Shown here piece by piece: positions 10,155 through 22,174 of a stretch of 64,000 nt of DNA; position 1 is the stretch's first letter, and every line of letters starts with the position of its first letter. The notes beneath the pieces are model-generated. The model worked only from the letters and a program-made list of their open reading frames with translations, was not told where the DNA came from and did no database searches. A program made the translations under genes and the position numbers. Source of the DNA: Dipteronia dyeriana (lineage: Eukaryota > Streptophyta > Magnoliopsida > Sapindales > Sapindaceae); the NCBI GenBank assembly GCA_032871835.1, contig CM065300.1, forward strand, positions 106,637,088 through 106,701,087, given 5' to 3'.

Positions 10155-10440
10155 ACTCCATTTGGGATTTATCGTTTGTTTTTTTTTTTACTCGTTAGTA
10201 TTTACATTGCACTATCTAACTCCATTCGGGAATCGGGATATATTGTTCCTTTTTTAATCCGGGAGGATTTATATTGCACTACCAAACTCCATTTGGGATG
10301 TGTTGTTCGCTGTTTTGAATTGTTAGGATTTATCTTGTCCGACTCCATTTGGGATGTATCGTTCGTTTTTTTAACTCGTTAGAATTCACATTGCACTATG
10401 AAACTCCATTCAAGATGTATTATTCGTTTGACTTGTTAGG
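10155..10440. repeat. Minisatellite of about 61 bp, five diverged copies
   Basis: Copies start with ACTCCATT at 10155, 10219, 10286, 10342 and 10403 (spacing 64, 67, 56, 61). Each reads ACTCCATTYGGGA..., then a TTCG-T tract, then TTAGGATTTAYATTGCACTA before the next. The units differ by substitutions and small gaps, so the array is old. Confidence 0.8.
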
Positions 10441-12178
10441 ACCATGGTTTTGTTCTTTAATTATCCGATAGATTTAAGATAAACTAGTTTACAACCCGTA
10501 CGATGTGTAAGTATTGTAAATAATAATTTAAATACATATTAGGTAATTTATTGGTCCAATTTATTGAATGCATTGTAGATGAAGTACAATCTTAAGGTAT
10601 TTTCATATAGATTTATTTTTTTACCGTATCAAACATCCAACCTGCATAATATGTTTATTGAAATTGGTAATTTGAAAAACTAATATCTTTATGATAATTT
10701 CTATTTATCGGTTTATTTCAGATTTTAGAGGATATTATATTTATATACATTATTACCTATATTAATTTTTAAAATATAATAAGTGACATTACTAGAACAA
10801 ACAATGAATGAGTTTTTTTTTCCACTTTCCATAAGAAAAACACTCTAACTTTAAGTGAACAAAATGAATTTATTAATAATATAAATATTAATTGTTGGAT
10901 ATGAAATGTTTTTCTTGAAAAAAAATTACCATTATTACTTAACCCATCACATGGCTTAAGTTATAAGGAATACGAAAAGGACCACAATTCACAATACATA
11001 ATGTGCGTCATTAGTTGGACCGTTGGGTATCAATTGATTTTTTTTTAAATGCTATAATAACTTCAAAGATTTGGAATTTCAATCATATTCCTTCTTCACT
11101 AAGTAGTTTCAGTACACATTTATTCAATACCATACCAGATGACAGTAACTGATTAACCGTCTCTCGTGATTACTCTATTTACAACTAAAACTTTAATCTT
11201 GTCCATTCATTTTCATTGTTATTAAAATTTATTACGATCAAAAACTTATCAAATATTATAATATATATTATATAGATAAATAATTATTTTTTTAAGCATT
11301 ACAACTATTTAAGAATATTTACAAAACATAAGTAATAAGAATATATGGTCTGTTGGCAAAAATAAATAAATAATAATTATGGATTTTTTTAAAACTTAGC
11401 AAGTAATGTTTAAAAATTAAAACAATAATGTTATTTTGTCCAAATTTAGTGCCCTATGTGATATTATTGTAATCCATTCATTGAAATTATATTAGATTAC
11501 ATGATTTAAATAAACGGATTACGGTGTTGTCACATAATTTAGGTACCAGAATTGGGAAATGTAACATTACTCAAATTAAAAATCAATTATGAGATTGGTT
11601 AAAATAATTTATTAACCATGTCATCAATTATGTGATTGACTCTTGATTATCTATAATTATTAAAAAATATTACAATTAATAAGTACATAGTAGCTTTAGA
11701 AAAAAAATATTATTTGTCTTTTAAACTTCCCAAATAATGTAATACTTCAAAAACAATTATTCACTGTACCAAAAATTACGGGATTGTCTTTTGATTATCC
11801 ATTGATATGATTTTCATGAAAACATTTTGGCAAGAAAAATAATCATGACTTGTCTTTTAAGCATACCAAATAATGTGATAGTTCAAATATATATATTAAA
11901 AATCAATTATGAGATTGATTAAAATAATTTATTCACTATCATATTCATGAAAAAATTTTAGCAAGAATAATAATTATGACTTATCTTTTAAACATACCAA
12001 ATAATGCAATACTTCAAAAAAAAAACAAATTAAAAATCAATTATGAGATTGATTAAAATAATTTATTCACTATATAAATTTTTTATCTAGAAAAAAATTA
12101 AATTATTAAAAATTATTACAATTAATGAATACTTAACAACTTTGACGATATATATATATATATATTGTTTGTCTTTTA
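10441..12178. repeat. AT-rich intergenic DNA with short dispersed repeats
   Basis: No coding signal. A segment reading AATCAATTATGAGATTG followed by GTTAAAATAATTTATT recurs near 11580, 11900 and 12030. A segment TTGTCTTTTAAACTTCCC / CAAATAATGTAATACTTC recurs near 11715, 11855 and 11985. These are diverged tandem copies of one AT-rich unit. Confidence 0.55.
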
Positions 12179-12626
12179 CACTATGTTTTGTTTGATGGGA
12201 TAGAAGAGAAAGGAAATGAAGGGATTTTAGAGAAAGAAAAGGATTTGGATGGATTTCCAATATCTTGTTTGGATTGTTAAATGAGAGAGAGAAAAAAAAA
12301 GGAAATGGAAGGAAAATGAGGGAATAATTTCTTTTTGTTTCACCCAATTTGGTTTCCACCCAAATTTGGAAGGAAAATGAGGAAAATGAATTCAGAATTA
12401 ATTTTTTTTCAATATCTCAAAACTAACCCTATTAATATTGGATATTTATATGGTTAAAAAAAATGATATTTTCGTAAATACAATAAAATTAATTTATTTA
12501 TTTCTCCCCACCAAATAAGATTGATTTCCCCCCACCAAATAAGATTGATTTCCTTTCCTTTCCTTTATTTTATATTTATAACCATCCAAACAACGATATT
12601 CATATTCCACCAATCAAAACACAGTG
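12179..12626. mobile_element. Tourist/PIF-Harbinger-like MITE (448 bp)
   Basis: Terminal inverted repeats read CACTATGTTTTGTTTGATGG on the left and CACTGTGTTTTGATTGGTGG on the right (reverse complement). Both ends are flanked by TTA (12176-12178 and 12627-12629), the 3-bp duplication typical of PIF/Harbinger. Joining the flanks across the element restores the repeat unit seen unbroken at about 11715-11760, which serves as an empty site. There is no transposase; the ORF at 12087-12359 is spurious. Confidence 0.85.
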
Positions 12627-12639
12627 TTAAACTTTCTAA

Positions 12640-14200
12640 ATAATGTAATACTATAAAAAAAAATTGACTGTCTCATTGATTATGTATTTGCAACAACAAA
12701 AATTGACAAAAATAAATTATGTTTTGTCTTTTCAACTTTTCAAATAATATAATATTTTAAAAAGCTTAATAATTAATGTTCAATTATGATATTGGTTAAC
12801 AAAATTTATTCACCAACCCATTAAATATTGGATTGCCTCTCAATTACCTATAAATATAAATTAGTGTATTTTATTAACTGTTAATGGAGTGTCTTTTGCA
12901 TTTTGAAAAAAAAAAATATTGTCTTTTGAATTTATCAAATTATTAATTAATTAATTTGATATATTTTTTTCAAAAAAAAAAAACTACTTAATGGTCAAGA
13001 CTTTTCACACTTGTGCCTCCATTGTAGAAATATTATATAGAGATAGAGGGAGAGATCATATATTTTTTTAACCTTTTCAAACACAAAAAAAAACCATATA
13101 AAAGAAAAAAAAGAGAGATAACGATGGAATGAGAATTGAGTAAGAGAATTTAATCATTATCCTACTCGATTGATATGTTATTTGCAATAACAAAAAAATT
13201 GTTACTTTTTTATTTTAGTTTATGCTTTTTTCTTTTTAATTTACCAAATAATATAATATATTTTAAAAAAAAAAACCTTAAAGATCAATGATTAACATAA
13301 TTTATTCACCGGTCCATTAATTTCGAAATTACCTTTTAATTATATATATATATATTAGTGTATTTTATTAACTACTAATGGAATGTCTTTTTTCATTTAA
13401 AAAAAAAGAGTAATGTAGTGTATTTGAATTTATCAAGTTATTAATTAATTAATTCGATATAATGTTTTATTTAAAAACACTTATTAATAGTCAAGAATTT
13501 TCACACTTATGTCTCCATTATAGAAATATTATATAGAGCAAGGGAGGGAGCGGATTTTTTTAATTTTTTTTTACATTTTCAAACAAATAAAAAATTGTAG
13601 AAAATAAAATAAAAATTAGATAACAATGAAATAGGGGATTGGTTAAGAGAATTTAATAATTGTCCCAATAAATATGAGATTGCCTGTTAATTGATCTTTT
13701 ATTTGCAAAAAACAAATGGCCAAAAAATATATGTTTTTTTCTTTTCTACTTATAAAATAATATAATATTTTAAAAAATAAAACTTAAATAGTTAATGATC
13801 AATTATGATATTGGTCAACAAAATTTATTCACCAACCAATTAATTACACAATTATCTCTTAATTACTTATAGATATAGATTAATGTATTTTATTAATTGT
13901 TAATGGAGTGTCTTTTGCATGTTGATTTTTTTTTAATGTATTGTCTTTTTAATTTATCAAATTATTAATTAATTAATTCGATATAATTTTTTCCTAAAAA
14001 GAAACTATTTAATGCCAAGACTTTTCACACTTGTACCTCCAGTATAGAAATATTATATAGAGAGCAAGGAAAAGAGTGGATTTTTTTTGACATTTTCAAA
14101 CAAATAAAAAATCATATAAAAGAAAATAAAAATGAGATAGCAGTTGAATAGAGATTGGTTAACACAATTTAATCGTTATCCCATTAAAAATGGGTTTGCC
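12640..14200. repeat. Tandem array of ~500-bp AT-rich units, three copies plus a partial
   Basis: The landmark TAGAAATATTATATAGAG falls at 13024, 13521 and 14044 (spacing 497 and 523). Each unit has the same order: GTGTATTTTATTAAC, TAATGGARTGTCTTTT, ATTAATTAATTAATT, AAGACTTTTCACACTTGTRC and then the landmark. A fourth unit fades out near 14200. There is no coding potential. Confidence 0.75.
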
Positions 14201-16319
14201 TCTTGATTTTTGATTTAATATATCAACTCTTAATTCACTCATGATTTGTGATTTATGATAAAATCATTCGCACATAACACAAATTTTTAATTAATTGTGA
14301 AGCATATTCCGATCAATGATCTTAATTAATATAGAATTTGATTTTGAATTTATCATCTTATTAATTGATTATTTTGGGGTTGACTTTCTACATTATTGTA
14401 TCAAAATGAGCTAAAATAGTGTTTTATAAAGATAACCCTGAGAATTTAACTGACATTATGGAATAAAAAGTTACCAAGTGGTGGTAGATTATAATAAGTC
14501 TAAAACACCTCAACATTATATTAAATAACAACACAATAAAAAAAAAATAAAAAAAAAATGATGGAGGATGCATCAAAATATAGTAAAAGGAACACAAAAA
14601 AAATTGATCTAATTTCTATTGATATAAAATGGACTCTTTATCCTTTCACAGTCAAAGAAAACTCTAATGAACAAACCACCGATAACCAAACCCTTATTTA
14701 CATTAAGCTGGATATAAGAATCGGTAAATGCTGTAAATTCTTGCTTTTGTGAACTTAAGCGCGTTTAGATATCGAGGATCTTATTTGGTTGTGTCAACTT
14801 GACCATAATTAATCCCTAAAGAGGCGACTCCTTATAAAAACCATAATATGCAAATCAACCCATAAAGACATAAGTTAATTTGCACGACATAAGTTAATTT
14901 GCACAACATAATATAGCAAAATTAGAAATGGAAATTTTGTAGGGGAAAAATGATAAAGGGACTAAACGATACCTAATAAAGCGAAAGAAAATAGAATAAA
15001 AACATGTTAGAGAGAGAAAGAGAAATGAAGACCTTATTTGAGGTGGATACATGGGGTGAGAGCCTATATATAGAGAGAAATATCAGAGAGAAAGAACCAA
15101 AGATTGTAATGAATTCTTTTAGAACTCTTCATATTACTGTATATAATTATATAACTAATTAAAAATATATAGTAAATAGGACAATTCACATTATACAAGG
15201 GAGATGAACCAATAATAGAGAATTTAATGTCAAAACTCCATTATTAGATAGATGTTATGAGTTTATTTGAGAAGTATAACTAAAAATCAAAGGTTTTTTA
15301 GTTTAAAAAAAATTGAAGGGTTGTTTAATTAATGGAGAATTAAAATTAATTTATAAAAACCTACATATGATGTAAAGTCAATGCTTCCAAATAAATACAT
15401 TAATGTATTTAAATCAAAAGTTACAAAAAAAATAGGAAAGAAAATAATGGAGATAAATGAAGAGATATGAATTAGTTATTATAATTAAGTAATAAATATC
15501 TTGAATTTAATGACAAATCACTAAAAAAGGAGAGAAGGATAAGCAAGGGAGGGAGAAGAAAATAGGAATGTGGGAAAAATATTGAATCTATGTACATACT
15601 ATTCTGGTTTTGTTAATATTAATAGAATTTAATTTATTTATATTCAAAACCCCTCACGACGACACGTGATGCTGTAAGAGTCGGTTTTTATTTATTATAT
15701 GGATATTTACTTAATTATATCATATATTAGTGTGAACTTCAATTTATATGAAGAAACTCTATGACAACAGAGAGTATAGTTAAATTCCACGGTAATAATC
15801 AATTCTGGCCTCATACATTCTCTATCTATCTATATCAATTCGTAGATTAATATTTAAATTAAAATTTTTACGAGATGAAAATAAGTCAGTTGAATTTGAA
15901 AGAGTTGAAATTCACGAAAAGATGATTTGCAAAATTACAATAATATGATTTCCACGATGATGAAATCATGGAAAGTATCGATTGAAAAATTTCAATAGTT
16001 TCATGGGTTTGTTTAGAATTTGGTAAAAACATTTAGGTTTCAATAAAATTTTAGGTGAAAAGAAAGATGGTGTAAAACAATGTCAATGACTTAAGACTTG
16101 ACTGTAAGACAAACTCTCTGGTACAAAATTTATTAATTACGAGTATACGTTTGTCTTTATTTTTTTTTTCTTTATTTACTAAAAAAAAACAATAAAGTGT
16201 ATGACATTCAACGAGTCAGACCCCTCCCACAGAAATGAAAGGGGATATAAACACCTCTAGAGTTAATATATATCTATATGTTTAGTTACGAGAAAAAAAA
16301 ATTATTGTAGTTCAATTTA
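14201..16319. other. AT-rich intergenic DNA, nothing firm
   Basis: No gene recognised. A 64-codon frame at 14558-14752 has no features and I do not call it. A TATATATAG box with GA-rich flanks near 15063-15100 could be an old promoter or LTR remnant. The rest is low-complexity AT-rich DNA. Confidence 0.4.
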
Positions 16320-16635
16320 GGGCATCTCCAACCCATACGCTATTCTCCAAATTGACGTAACAAATCCTCTCTAACCCATCGCCACCAGCTGTGCTACTTT
16401 AAAGATGGTGATGGAGATGCGTTTGATCAAGTGTACCTTTTAAAATAGCGTAGCTTTTACGTCCTTTTTTAATAATTTCATTTTTTTTATTGGTTGAAAG
16501 AGAATATTTAAAGGAATATTTTTTTTAGAGTAAAATTTGATACAATATATTGGTGATGGAAAAAAAATTGATGTTTAGCTTGCTGCAATTTGTAGCAAAG
16601 TTGCAATAAACTTACACAATAGGTTGAAGATGGTT
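16320..16635. mobile_element. Candidate MITE with GGGCATCTCCAACC termini
   Basis: The left end reads GGGCATCTCCAACCCAT. The right end near 16621-16635, reverse-complemented, reads ACCATCTTCAACCTAT, a diverged match. This terminus is common in plant non-autonomous DNA transposons. No clear target duplication was found, so the boundaries are tentative. Confidence 0.4.
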
Positions 16636-16829
16636 TAATTATTATTCCAAAAATAAAATATATCTATAATCTTTCACTATATGAGTTAAATATCATTAGT
16701 TCTATATTAATTAAAAAATTATAAACGAAATTTCTTTGTTTAAGAGATTTATGATAATTTGTAAATAACTTTTGTAATAAAATCATTTTTTTATAGTTTT
16801 TGTTACAGAATTTGAAATTATAAAATTCA

Positions 16830-17280
16830 CCTTAAATTTAACATGTATGGTGGAAGACATTTAAATGCCCAACGTGTTTGAACAAGGTATGTTCTGGTCA
16901 ACATGTTATCTATGTAGACTTCCATGTTTCTCCCTATTTGTTGTGCGAAGATTCTGTTTACCAACCTTTGGTATGTTGCCCCTGCATTTTTTAATCCGAA
17001 AGGCATTACTGTGTAACAGTATAAGCACTGATCGATTGTGAATGCCATTTTCTCTTTGTCAGCCTTATTCATTCGGATTTGGTTATATCCTGAGTAGGCG
17101 TCCATAAAACTGAGCAATCTGTGGCTTGATGTAGCATTAACCAATTGGTCTATCCTTGCAGTGGAAAACTGTCTTTTGGGCATGCTTTGTTTAAATATGT
17201 GAAATCTACGCACATTCTCCATTGACCATTTTTCTTTTGGACAAGGATTACATCAGCTACCCATTGTGGGTAGCTAATCT
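16830..17280 (-). pseudogene. Tat family A reverse transcriptase, N-terminal half
   Basis: Visible blocks are FMDAYSGYNQIRMN, MPFGLKNAGATYQRLVNR and the active site as VYIDNMLT. The second catalytic Asp has become Asn (YIDD to YIDN), so this copy would be dead even if full length. Homology to the other copy fades about 50 nt after that and stops near 16820. Confidence 0.85.
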
Positions 17281-17698
17281 CTCTAATTTACCCTACAACG
17301 AGTAACTTTTCTACTTTCTGCTTGATTGCCTGGCTTCTTTCGAGATTGAAATACCTTCTCTTTTGTATTACTGGTTTTACATTCGGGTCTACCGCGAGAT
17401 GATGAGATATTATTCGGGCATCTATCTCCACCATGTCTTCATGACTCCAGGCGAACACAGTGAGGCTTTGTTTGACTCTTCCTTCCAAGTTGGCCGCGAT
17501 CTTAATCTTCTTATATGGTTCATCTTCTTTCAAGATTAATTTTTCGACCGGTTTATTTTTAGACTCTTTTGGTTCTTCCCTTGGATCAAATTTGAAGGAT
17601 AGTGACTATTTATTCTGATTTGGCTGTGTTATGGTGCATACTTGTTCACTATTGTTTTTATCTTTGTAAACCGATAGATTAGCTCTTCGGGTCATCTC

Positions 17699-18214
17699 CT
17701 AGGACCCCTTGACTACTTTGACCCTCTGTTCGGTCAGGAATTTGATCATTAGGGCGTAAGTATCTGTTACAGCCTTTGTTTTATTCAAGAATGGTCGACC
17801 TAACAACGTGTTATATGGCCAATTATCTAAGTCTACCACTACGGAATTGAGTAAAACTGTTCTTTGACACGGTGCCACTCCAATTTTTACGGGTAACTTT
17901 ATCGTCCCGAGAGCCATGACCTCAACTCCCCTGAATCCTCTGAGTGGAGTATGAAAATGTTGCAAATCCTTTCGGTCTAACCTGAGTTGATCGTAGACAG
18001 CTACATTGAGAATGTCTGCCGAACTTCCATTGTCTATAAAGATTCTCCTGACTTTCCTGTGTCCAATTCTGGCACTTAAGGCCAGGGCATCGTTTGGTCG
18101 AACATCGACTCCATACGAGTCAGCTTCTGTGAATATTATTGGATCCCATCCTTCCTTTACCCTTTTCGGGTCTGGTACGATCGAGTTCATGTCAAAGTTC
18201 TGTCTCAACTCCAT
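17699..18214 (-). pseudogene. Tat family A protease
   Basis: A 171-codon frame contains the aspartic protease motif as IFIDNGSSADILNVAVYDQL. The D-N-G-S-S form is usual in the Tat clade. It ends YNTLLGRPFLNKTKAV, the typical end of the protease fold. The downstream linker to RT (17288-17533, HHLAVDPNVKPVIQKRR) is also recognisable. Confidence 0.8.
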
Positions 18215-18229
18215 TGCTTCTCTGACTTT

Positions 18230-20010
18230 CTGTGTTCGCCCTCGGTTACTTCTTCCAGTTGATGGTCTTCCAAAGATTGTTTGTATTACTTCATTGGCCT
18301 CGGATCTGGCCCTTTGGTTTCGACCGGAGCTGTGATCGGCCCTGGTCTCTTTCTTTGTTTCTGGTCTCTCATCTCTTTTTAAGATTATATTTTGTAAGTG
18401 TCATTCCCGAATGAGGGTCTCTATGTAATCTCTGAGCTGGTAACACTTGGAAGTCTCATGACCGGTTTCCTTATGGAATCTACAGTATTTTGTTGTATCT
18501 CGTCGAGCAAACTGAGATTATCGGCGTGGCTCTTTTACCAGATTCTTTTCTTCCAGTATGGCCAGGATTTCTTCCAACTTTTTTCGGATGGGTGCAGTTT
18601 GCATATTTTCCTTGGAATTTCTCCATGGTCTGGTCAACATTACGCTCGTTTCCTCCGTCCTTACTTTTTCTTTACTGTTTCCTTTTTGTTTTCCCTTTTG
18701 GTTATGTACCTTTGATTCGACATCCTTTTCGTGTTTTCCTTCGTGCATGTAGCATCCTCCAGTGGCTAACTTTTCTTCTTCGGCCAATGCATATCCTTCC
18801 GTCATGTCCATCATATCAGCATATCTGGTTAGAAGGGCCCTTCTTAAATCAAAATATAGCCGTCCATTTTATAAATTGTTGATAAATGCAGCAATTATTG
18901 CTTCGTCGTTTGCACTGCCGATTTCTGATACCGCCTGACCGAATCTCCCTATGTATTTCTTTAACAACTCATCTTTCCCTTGTTTTAGCTGAGAAAGGTA
19001 AGCCACTGCTTTCTTCCTGTGAACATTGCCCAGAAATTGTCTAGAGAAACTTCTACTCAATTCACCAAAACTTCAGATGCTTGCTGAGCGTAATCTTCTG
19101 AACCATCTTGAGTTTGTATCTCCTAGAGTTTGTGGAAAGTTGAGATATAATAAGGGGTCGCTGTGGGCATACTGGGCCATAGCATTTTTATACAGTCTGA
19201 CGTGTTCTTTAGGATCTGTATCCATCTTAAACTGTTCCACGTGCAGCATCCTGAATCTTTCTGGGAATGGAGTTCGCTGAATGTCCCTACTGAATGGACT
19301 ATCATAATCATCGTCAGACAACTCATTGTACCCATAACGTCTAACCAGTGCATCCATTTGACGCCTATTATTTTCAACTTCTTGGGTCAGGCTATGAATT
19401 ACGACATCTCTATCTCCCACCGGATACCCATGATGGTTAAACCGCCGAGTGACTGTCATACCTTTCTTAGGATCCTCCTCGCTTTGCAGCCGAGTCTCAT
19501 GGGTTGATCCTTACAGGCGTAAGGTTCCTTGTCGGTGCTTGCGATGGTGCCGATCACTATTTTCTGATGACGACCGATCCCTGTGTCAGTCATGCTTGCG
19601 ATGTCTAGCACGGGCTATCTGATCATGGATCTGCCTCTGCGTGGTTGCTCCTCTTCGGGTGTTTCACGCATAACCTGATTAATTGGAACAGAGTTCTTTC
19701 CAGCTTTTGGTGCATCTGGTTTTGGCCCAACTATAACCGAACGAAGCCTTGTAGGTGGGAGGTTAGGAGGTTGCGCTTCTTCTGCAACTAGTAGATCAAC
19801 TCCTTCCTTTGATATGTCTACCACCAGCTGTTGCAGTGCCTCATAGAAGCGTCGTGCCAGGTCTTCCATGGTCGGAGGGATTTATTGGATCCCCGCTAGG
19901 GATTTTGGTTGGTTCTCGGTGGTTACGGTGAGATCTCGTGAACTACTGCCAATATGGACATTATCGGGAGATTTTTGGTTATCCCCGGGACTGTTTCTGC
20001 TTCCCGCCAT
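18230..20010 (-). pseudogene. Tat family A gag
   Basis: The Gag start MAGSRNSPGD is at 20010. Following frames carry EDLARRFYEALQQL (19869-), MTVTRRFNHHGYPVGDRD (19459-) and the retrotransposon gag domain (TPFPERFRMLHVEQFKMD, then FPQTLGD). Further on come ELSRSFSRQFLGN, HRKKAVAYLSQLKQGKDELL and a basic Lys-rich tail. It is split over several frames by stops and indels. The second half corresponds to 45650-46560 of the plus-strand copy. Confidence 0.82.
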
Positions 20011-20039
20011 CACTTTTAATTAGATCGAAGGTTCACCCT

Positions 20040-20058
20040 CTCCTTCTAGCGCCAATTA
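20040..20058 (-). other. Tat family A primer-binding site
   Basis: The minus strand reads TTGGCGCTAGAAGGAGAGG two to three bases inside the LTR. The matching element at 44701 has TGGCGCTAGAAG. I do not assign the tRNA. Confidence 0.6.
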
Positions 20059-20059
20059 T

Positions 20060-20958
20060 TGACGTCGATTTCTAGATGGGTGAGAAAAGTCAACAATATT
20101 GGATTTTTAGCTGTGGTTTCAAAGAGAAAGAGAAAGAGAAGGAGAGTAATTGGACACAAGTTTTACGTGGTAAAACTCTGATGACCGGAGAAACGTCCAC
20201 AGGTTGTTAAATAAATAACCGAGCCAAAATCCACTATTGAAAAAGATATACAACTCTCGATCTCTTTTTTTTTCTCTCTGTATTGCTATATATCTTTTAT
20301 GATGAGATTATGGGTCTATTTATATGTACATAGAACCCTAATCCCTATTATACAAGTAATGAAAGATTCTTGTATTTAATTATGATTTGGTTACTTTATT
20401 TGGAGTAGTCTGTCTTCCTTTCTATTTTGGAGATTTGTATAGAGATCAAATGAGACTCTAGTGATATAGTCCAGTTAGGACTTATTTCCTTATAAATGCT
20501 TAGTCTTTTTGAAGAAATAAAATCGTTGCCTAGTTTGGAACCTTTTTCCTGTTTGGTATTCTATTCATCTTGGAATTCTTCTTTGACCCGGATATCTTTG
20601 CGTATTTTAACATGATTCTTGGTTCGTGTGCGAGTTATGTGTTGGGCTTCTTTATTCGGTTTTCTTCATGTTTGTCCCGAGTGGAACATGATGTTAGCTG
20701 GTCCCGAATGACGTCATCTGATCCCGAGTAGAACATGACGTCAGCTGACCCCGAGCAACGTCAACTGATCCCGAGTAGAATATAACGTCAATTGATCTCG
20801 AGTAGGTTTTGCTCAATACTTATTTTTATATTTACTCGGGTTCCTCTTCTTTTGAGATATCTTGTGGGATACTTTCTGAATGCCTATTCGGATGTCCACC
20901 TGGCAATTTTATCCTTTTTGTCAATGACGTGTACATCTGATAAAATTTATATACGACA
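20060..20958 (-). repeat. LTR of Tat family A (899 bp)
   Basis: In element orientation it starts TGTCGTATATAAATTT and ends near CGACGTCA. The same sequence, in the other orientation, forms the LTRs at 43824-44695 and 56271-56617. A TATA-like ACATATAAATA lies near 20317-20327 (minus). The right end abuts copia protease sequence directly. Confidence 0.88.
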
Positions 20959-21323
20959 ATAACAACTTTATTATTAAAAGAAATCTTAAATAGTTGTTCA
21001 TACAGTCTAGAAACAGAAATCAAATTTCTACTAACACTAGGAATATAATAAACATTGTTCAAAATAAGAAATTTATTATTAATGAGAAGTCGCACTTCAC
21101 CCACTGCTTTAGCCGACACCATAGCCCCATTACCCACTCTCATCGTGTAGTCCACATCGGCTAACTCTATTGCAGAATTAAGCATCTGCATAGAACAACA
21201 AACATGGTTAGTCGCTCCTGAATCAACTATCCAGAAAGACATATCATCTTCAACTAAACAAGCTTCTAGAACAAGTAAATCTGATTTACCTTTCTTTTTA
21301 ACCTTGATCTCTTCGAGGTACAT
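20959..21323 (-). pseudogene. Copia gag-pre-integrase/protease segment
   Basis: Translation contains the aspartic protease motif FWIVDSGATNHVC (D-S-G-A, the copia form). It is followed by the GNGAMVSAKAVGEVRL block and LNNVYYIPSVSRNLISVSRL, typical of copia protease and the start of the gag-pre-integrase region. The frame then runs into the Tat LTR and loses meaning. Confidence 0.88.
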
Positions 21324-22174
21324 TTTATAGTTCCTCTTCTAGTGACCATTTATGCCACAGTGGAAACATTTTCCTTTGGCCTTTTTTCAGAGCTCTTTGC
21401 CTTGTTCTTGTTGTTGTTGTTGTTGTTTTTCTTAGCTTTGAAATTGCCATGTTTATTTTTCAACTTGCCACCTCCTTCGTTCTTATTCTTCCTCTTTTTG
21501 GACTTTCCAGAAAAGGAAGTTGTAGCATCTGCAACATTTTCCTCACCTCCTTTTTCATTCAAAATGGATTCAAATGTTTGAAGCTCGCTAAGCAACATAG
21601 TCATGTTGTATTTTAATTTATTCATGAAATAGTTGCTTTTAAATTGAAGGACAATAGGGGATAGTGTTTCTAAAATCATCCCCACTTGTGTAGCTTCGTA
21701 GATTTCAGTGCCATGAATTTCAGCCTCATTTATGTGTTCAATCATTTTGAGCATGTGCTCACGGACTGAAGTACCCTTTTTCATTTTGGCATTCATATAC
21801 ACCTTAACAGCCTCATGACGAGATTGTTCTGATGGGCGCCCAAACATTGCCTGTAGGGAATCCATAATCCCTTTTGCGGTTTCAACCGATTAATGCTTAC
21901 ACCTAAGCACATCAGACATGCCTGCTAACAGGTAGCAGCGGGCTTTGTTGTTGGCATTTTGCCAACGGTTATATGCTTCAGCAACGGTTGCTGATGACTT
22001 TGCATAAGGGTGTGGAGGACATTCCTCCGTTAGGACAAACTTGAAGTTTTCACTTACAAGCACGATGTTCATGTTACTTTTCCATTTGACAAAATTTTCA
22101 CCGGTCAATGTTTCAGTATTGAGTATCTTGATTATTGGATTGGACATGTTTGGTCTGCTGAAATTAAATAACAA
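21324..22174 (-). pseudogene. Copia gag (UBN2-type) with zinc-knuckle damage
   Basis: The Gag start MSNPIIKILNTETLTGENF is followed by WKSNMNIVL and AYNRWQNANNKARCYLL. After an in-frame TAA near 21889 comes MDSLQAMFGRPSEQSRHEA, GTSVREHMLKMIEHINEAEI and a Lys/Asn-rich tail. The zinc knuckle (about 21318-21348) reads KCFHCGINGH, then a stop (TAG where Trp is usual), then KRNY where the last Cys is usual. Two disabling changes therefore fall in one motif. Confidence 0.85.

Larger units (their letters stand above)
16820..20958 (-). mobile_element. Tat-clade Ty3/gypsy element (family A), 5' half only
   Basis: Reading the minus strand: LTR (20958-20060), PBS, gag from 20010, protease, and the start of RT, which breaks off near 16820 in the middle of the palm. 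It is the same family as the plus-strand element at 43824-56617, with nearly the same Gag and RT text. The lost 3' half means no second LTR and no target duplication. It lies inside the pol of a Ty1/copia element. Confidence 0.88.

Noticed and set aside
12160..12640. CACTA (CMC) transposon suggested by the CACTATG terminus
   Set aside because: The flanking duplication is TTA (3 bp) and the element is 448 bp with Tourist-like features; the CACTA start is coincidental.
14558..14752. 64-codon frame with a possible Lys-rich start
   Set aside because: AT-rich chance frame, no motif, no promoter context.
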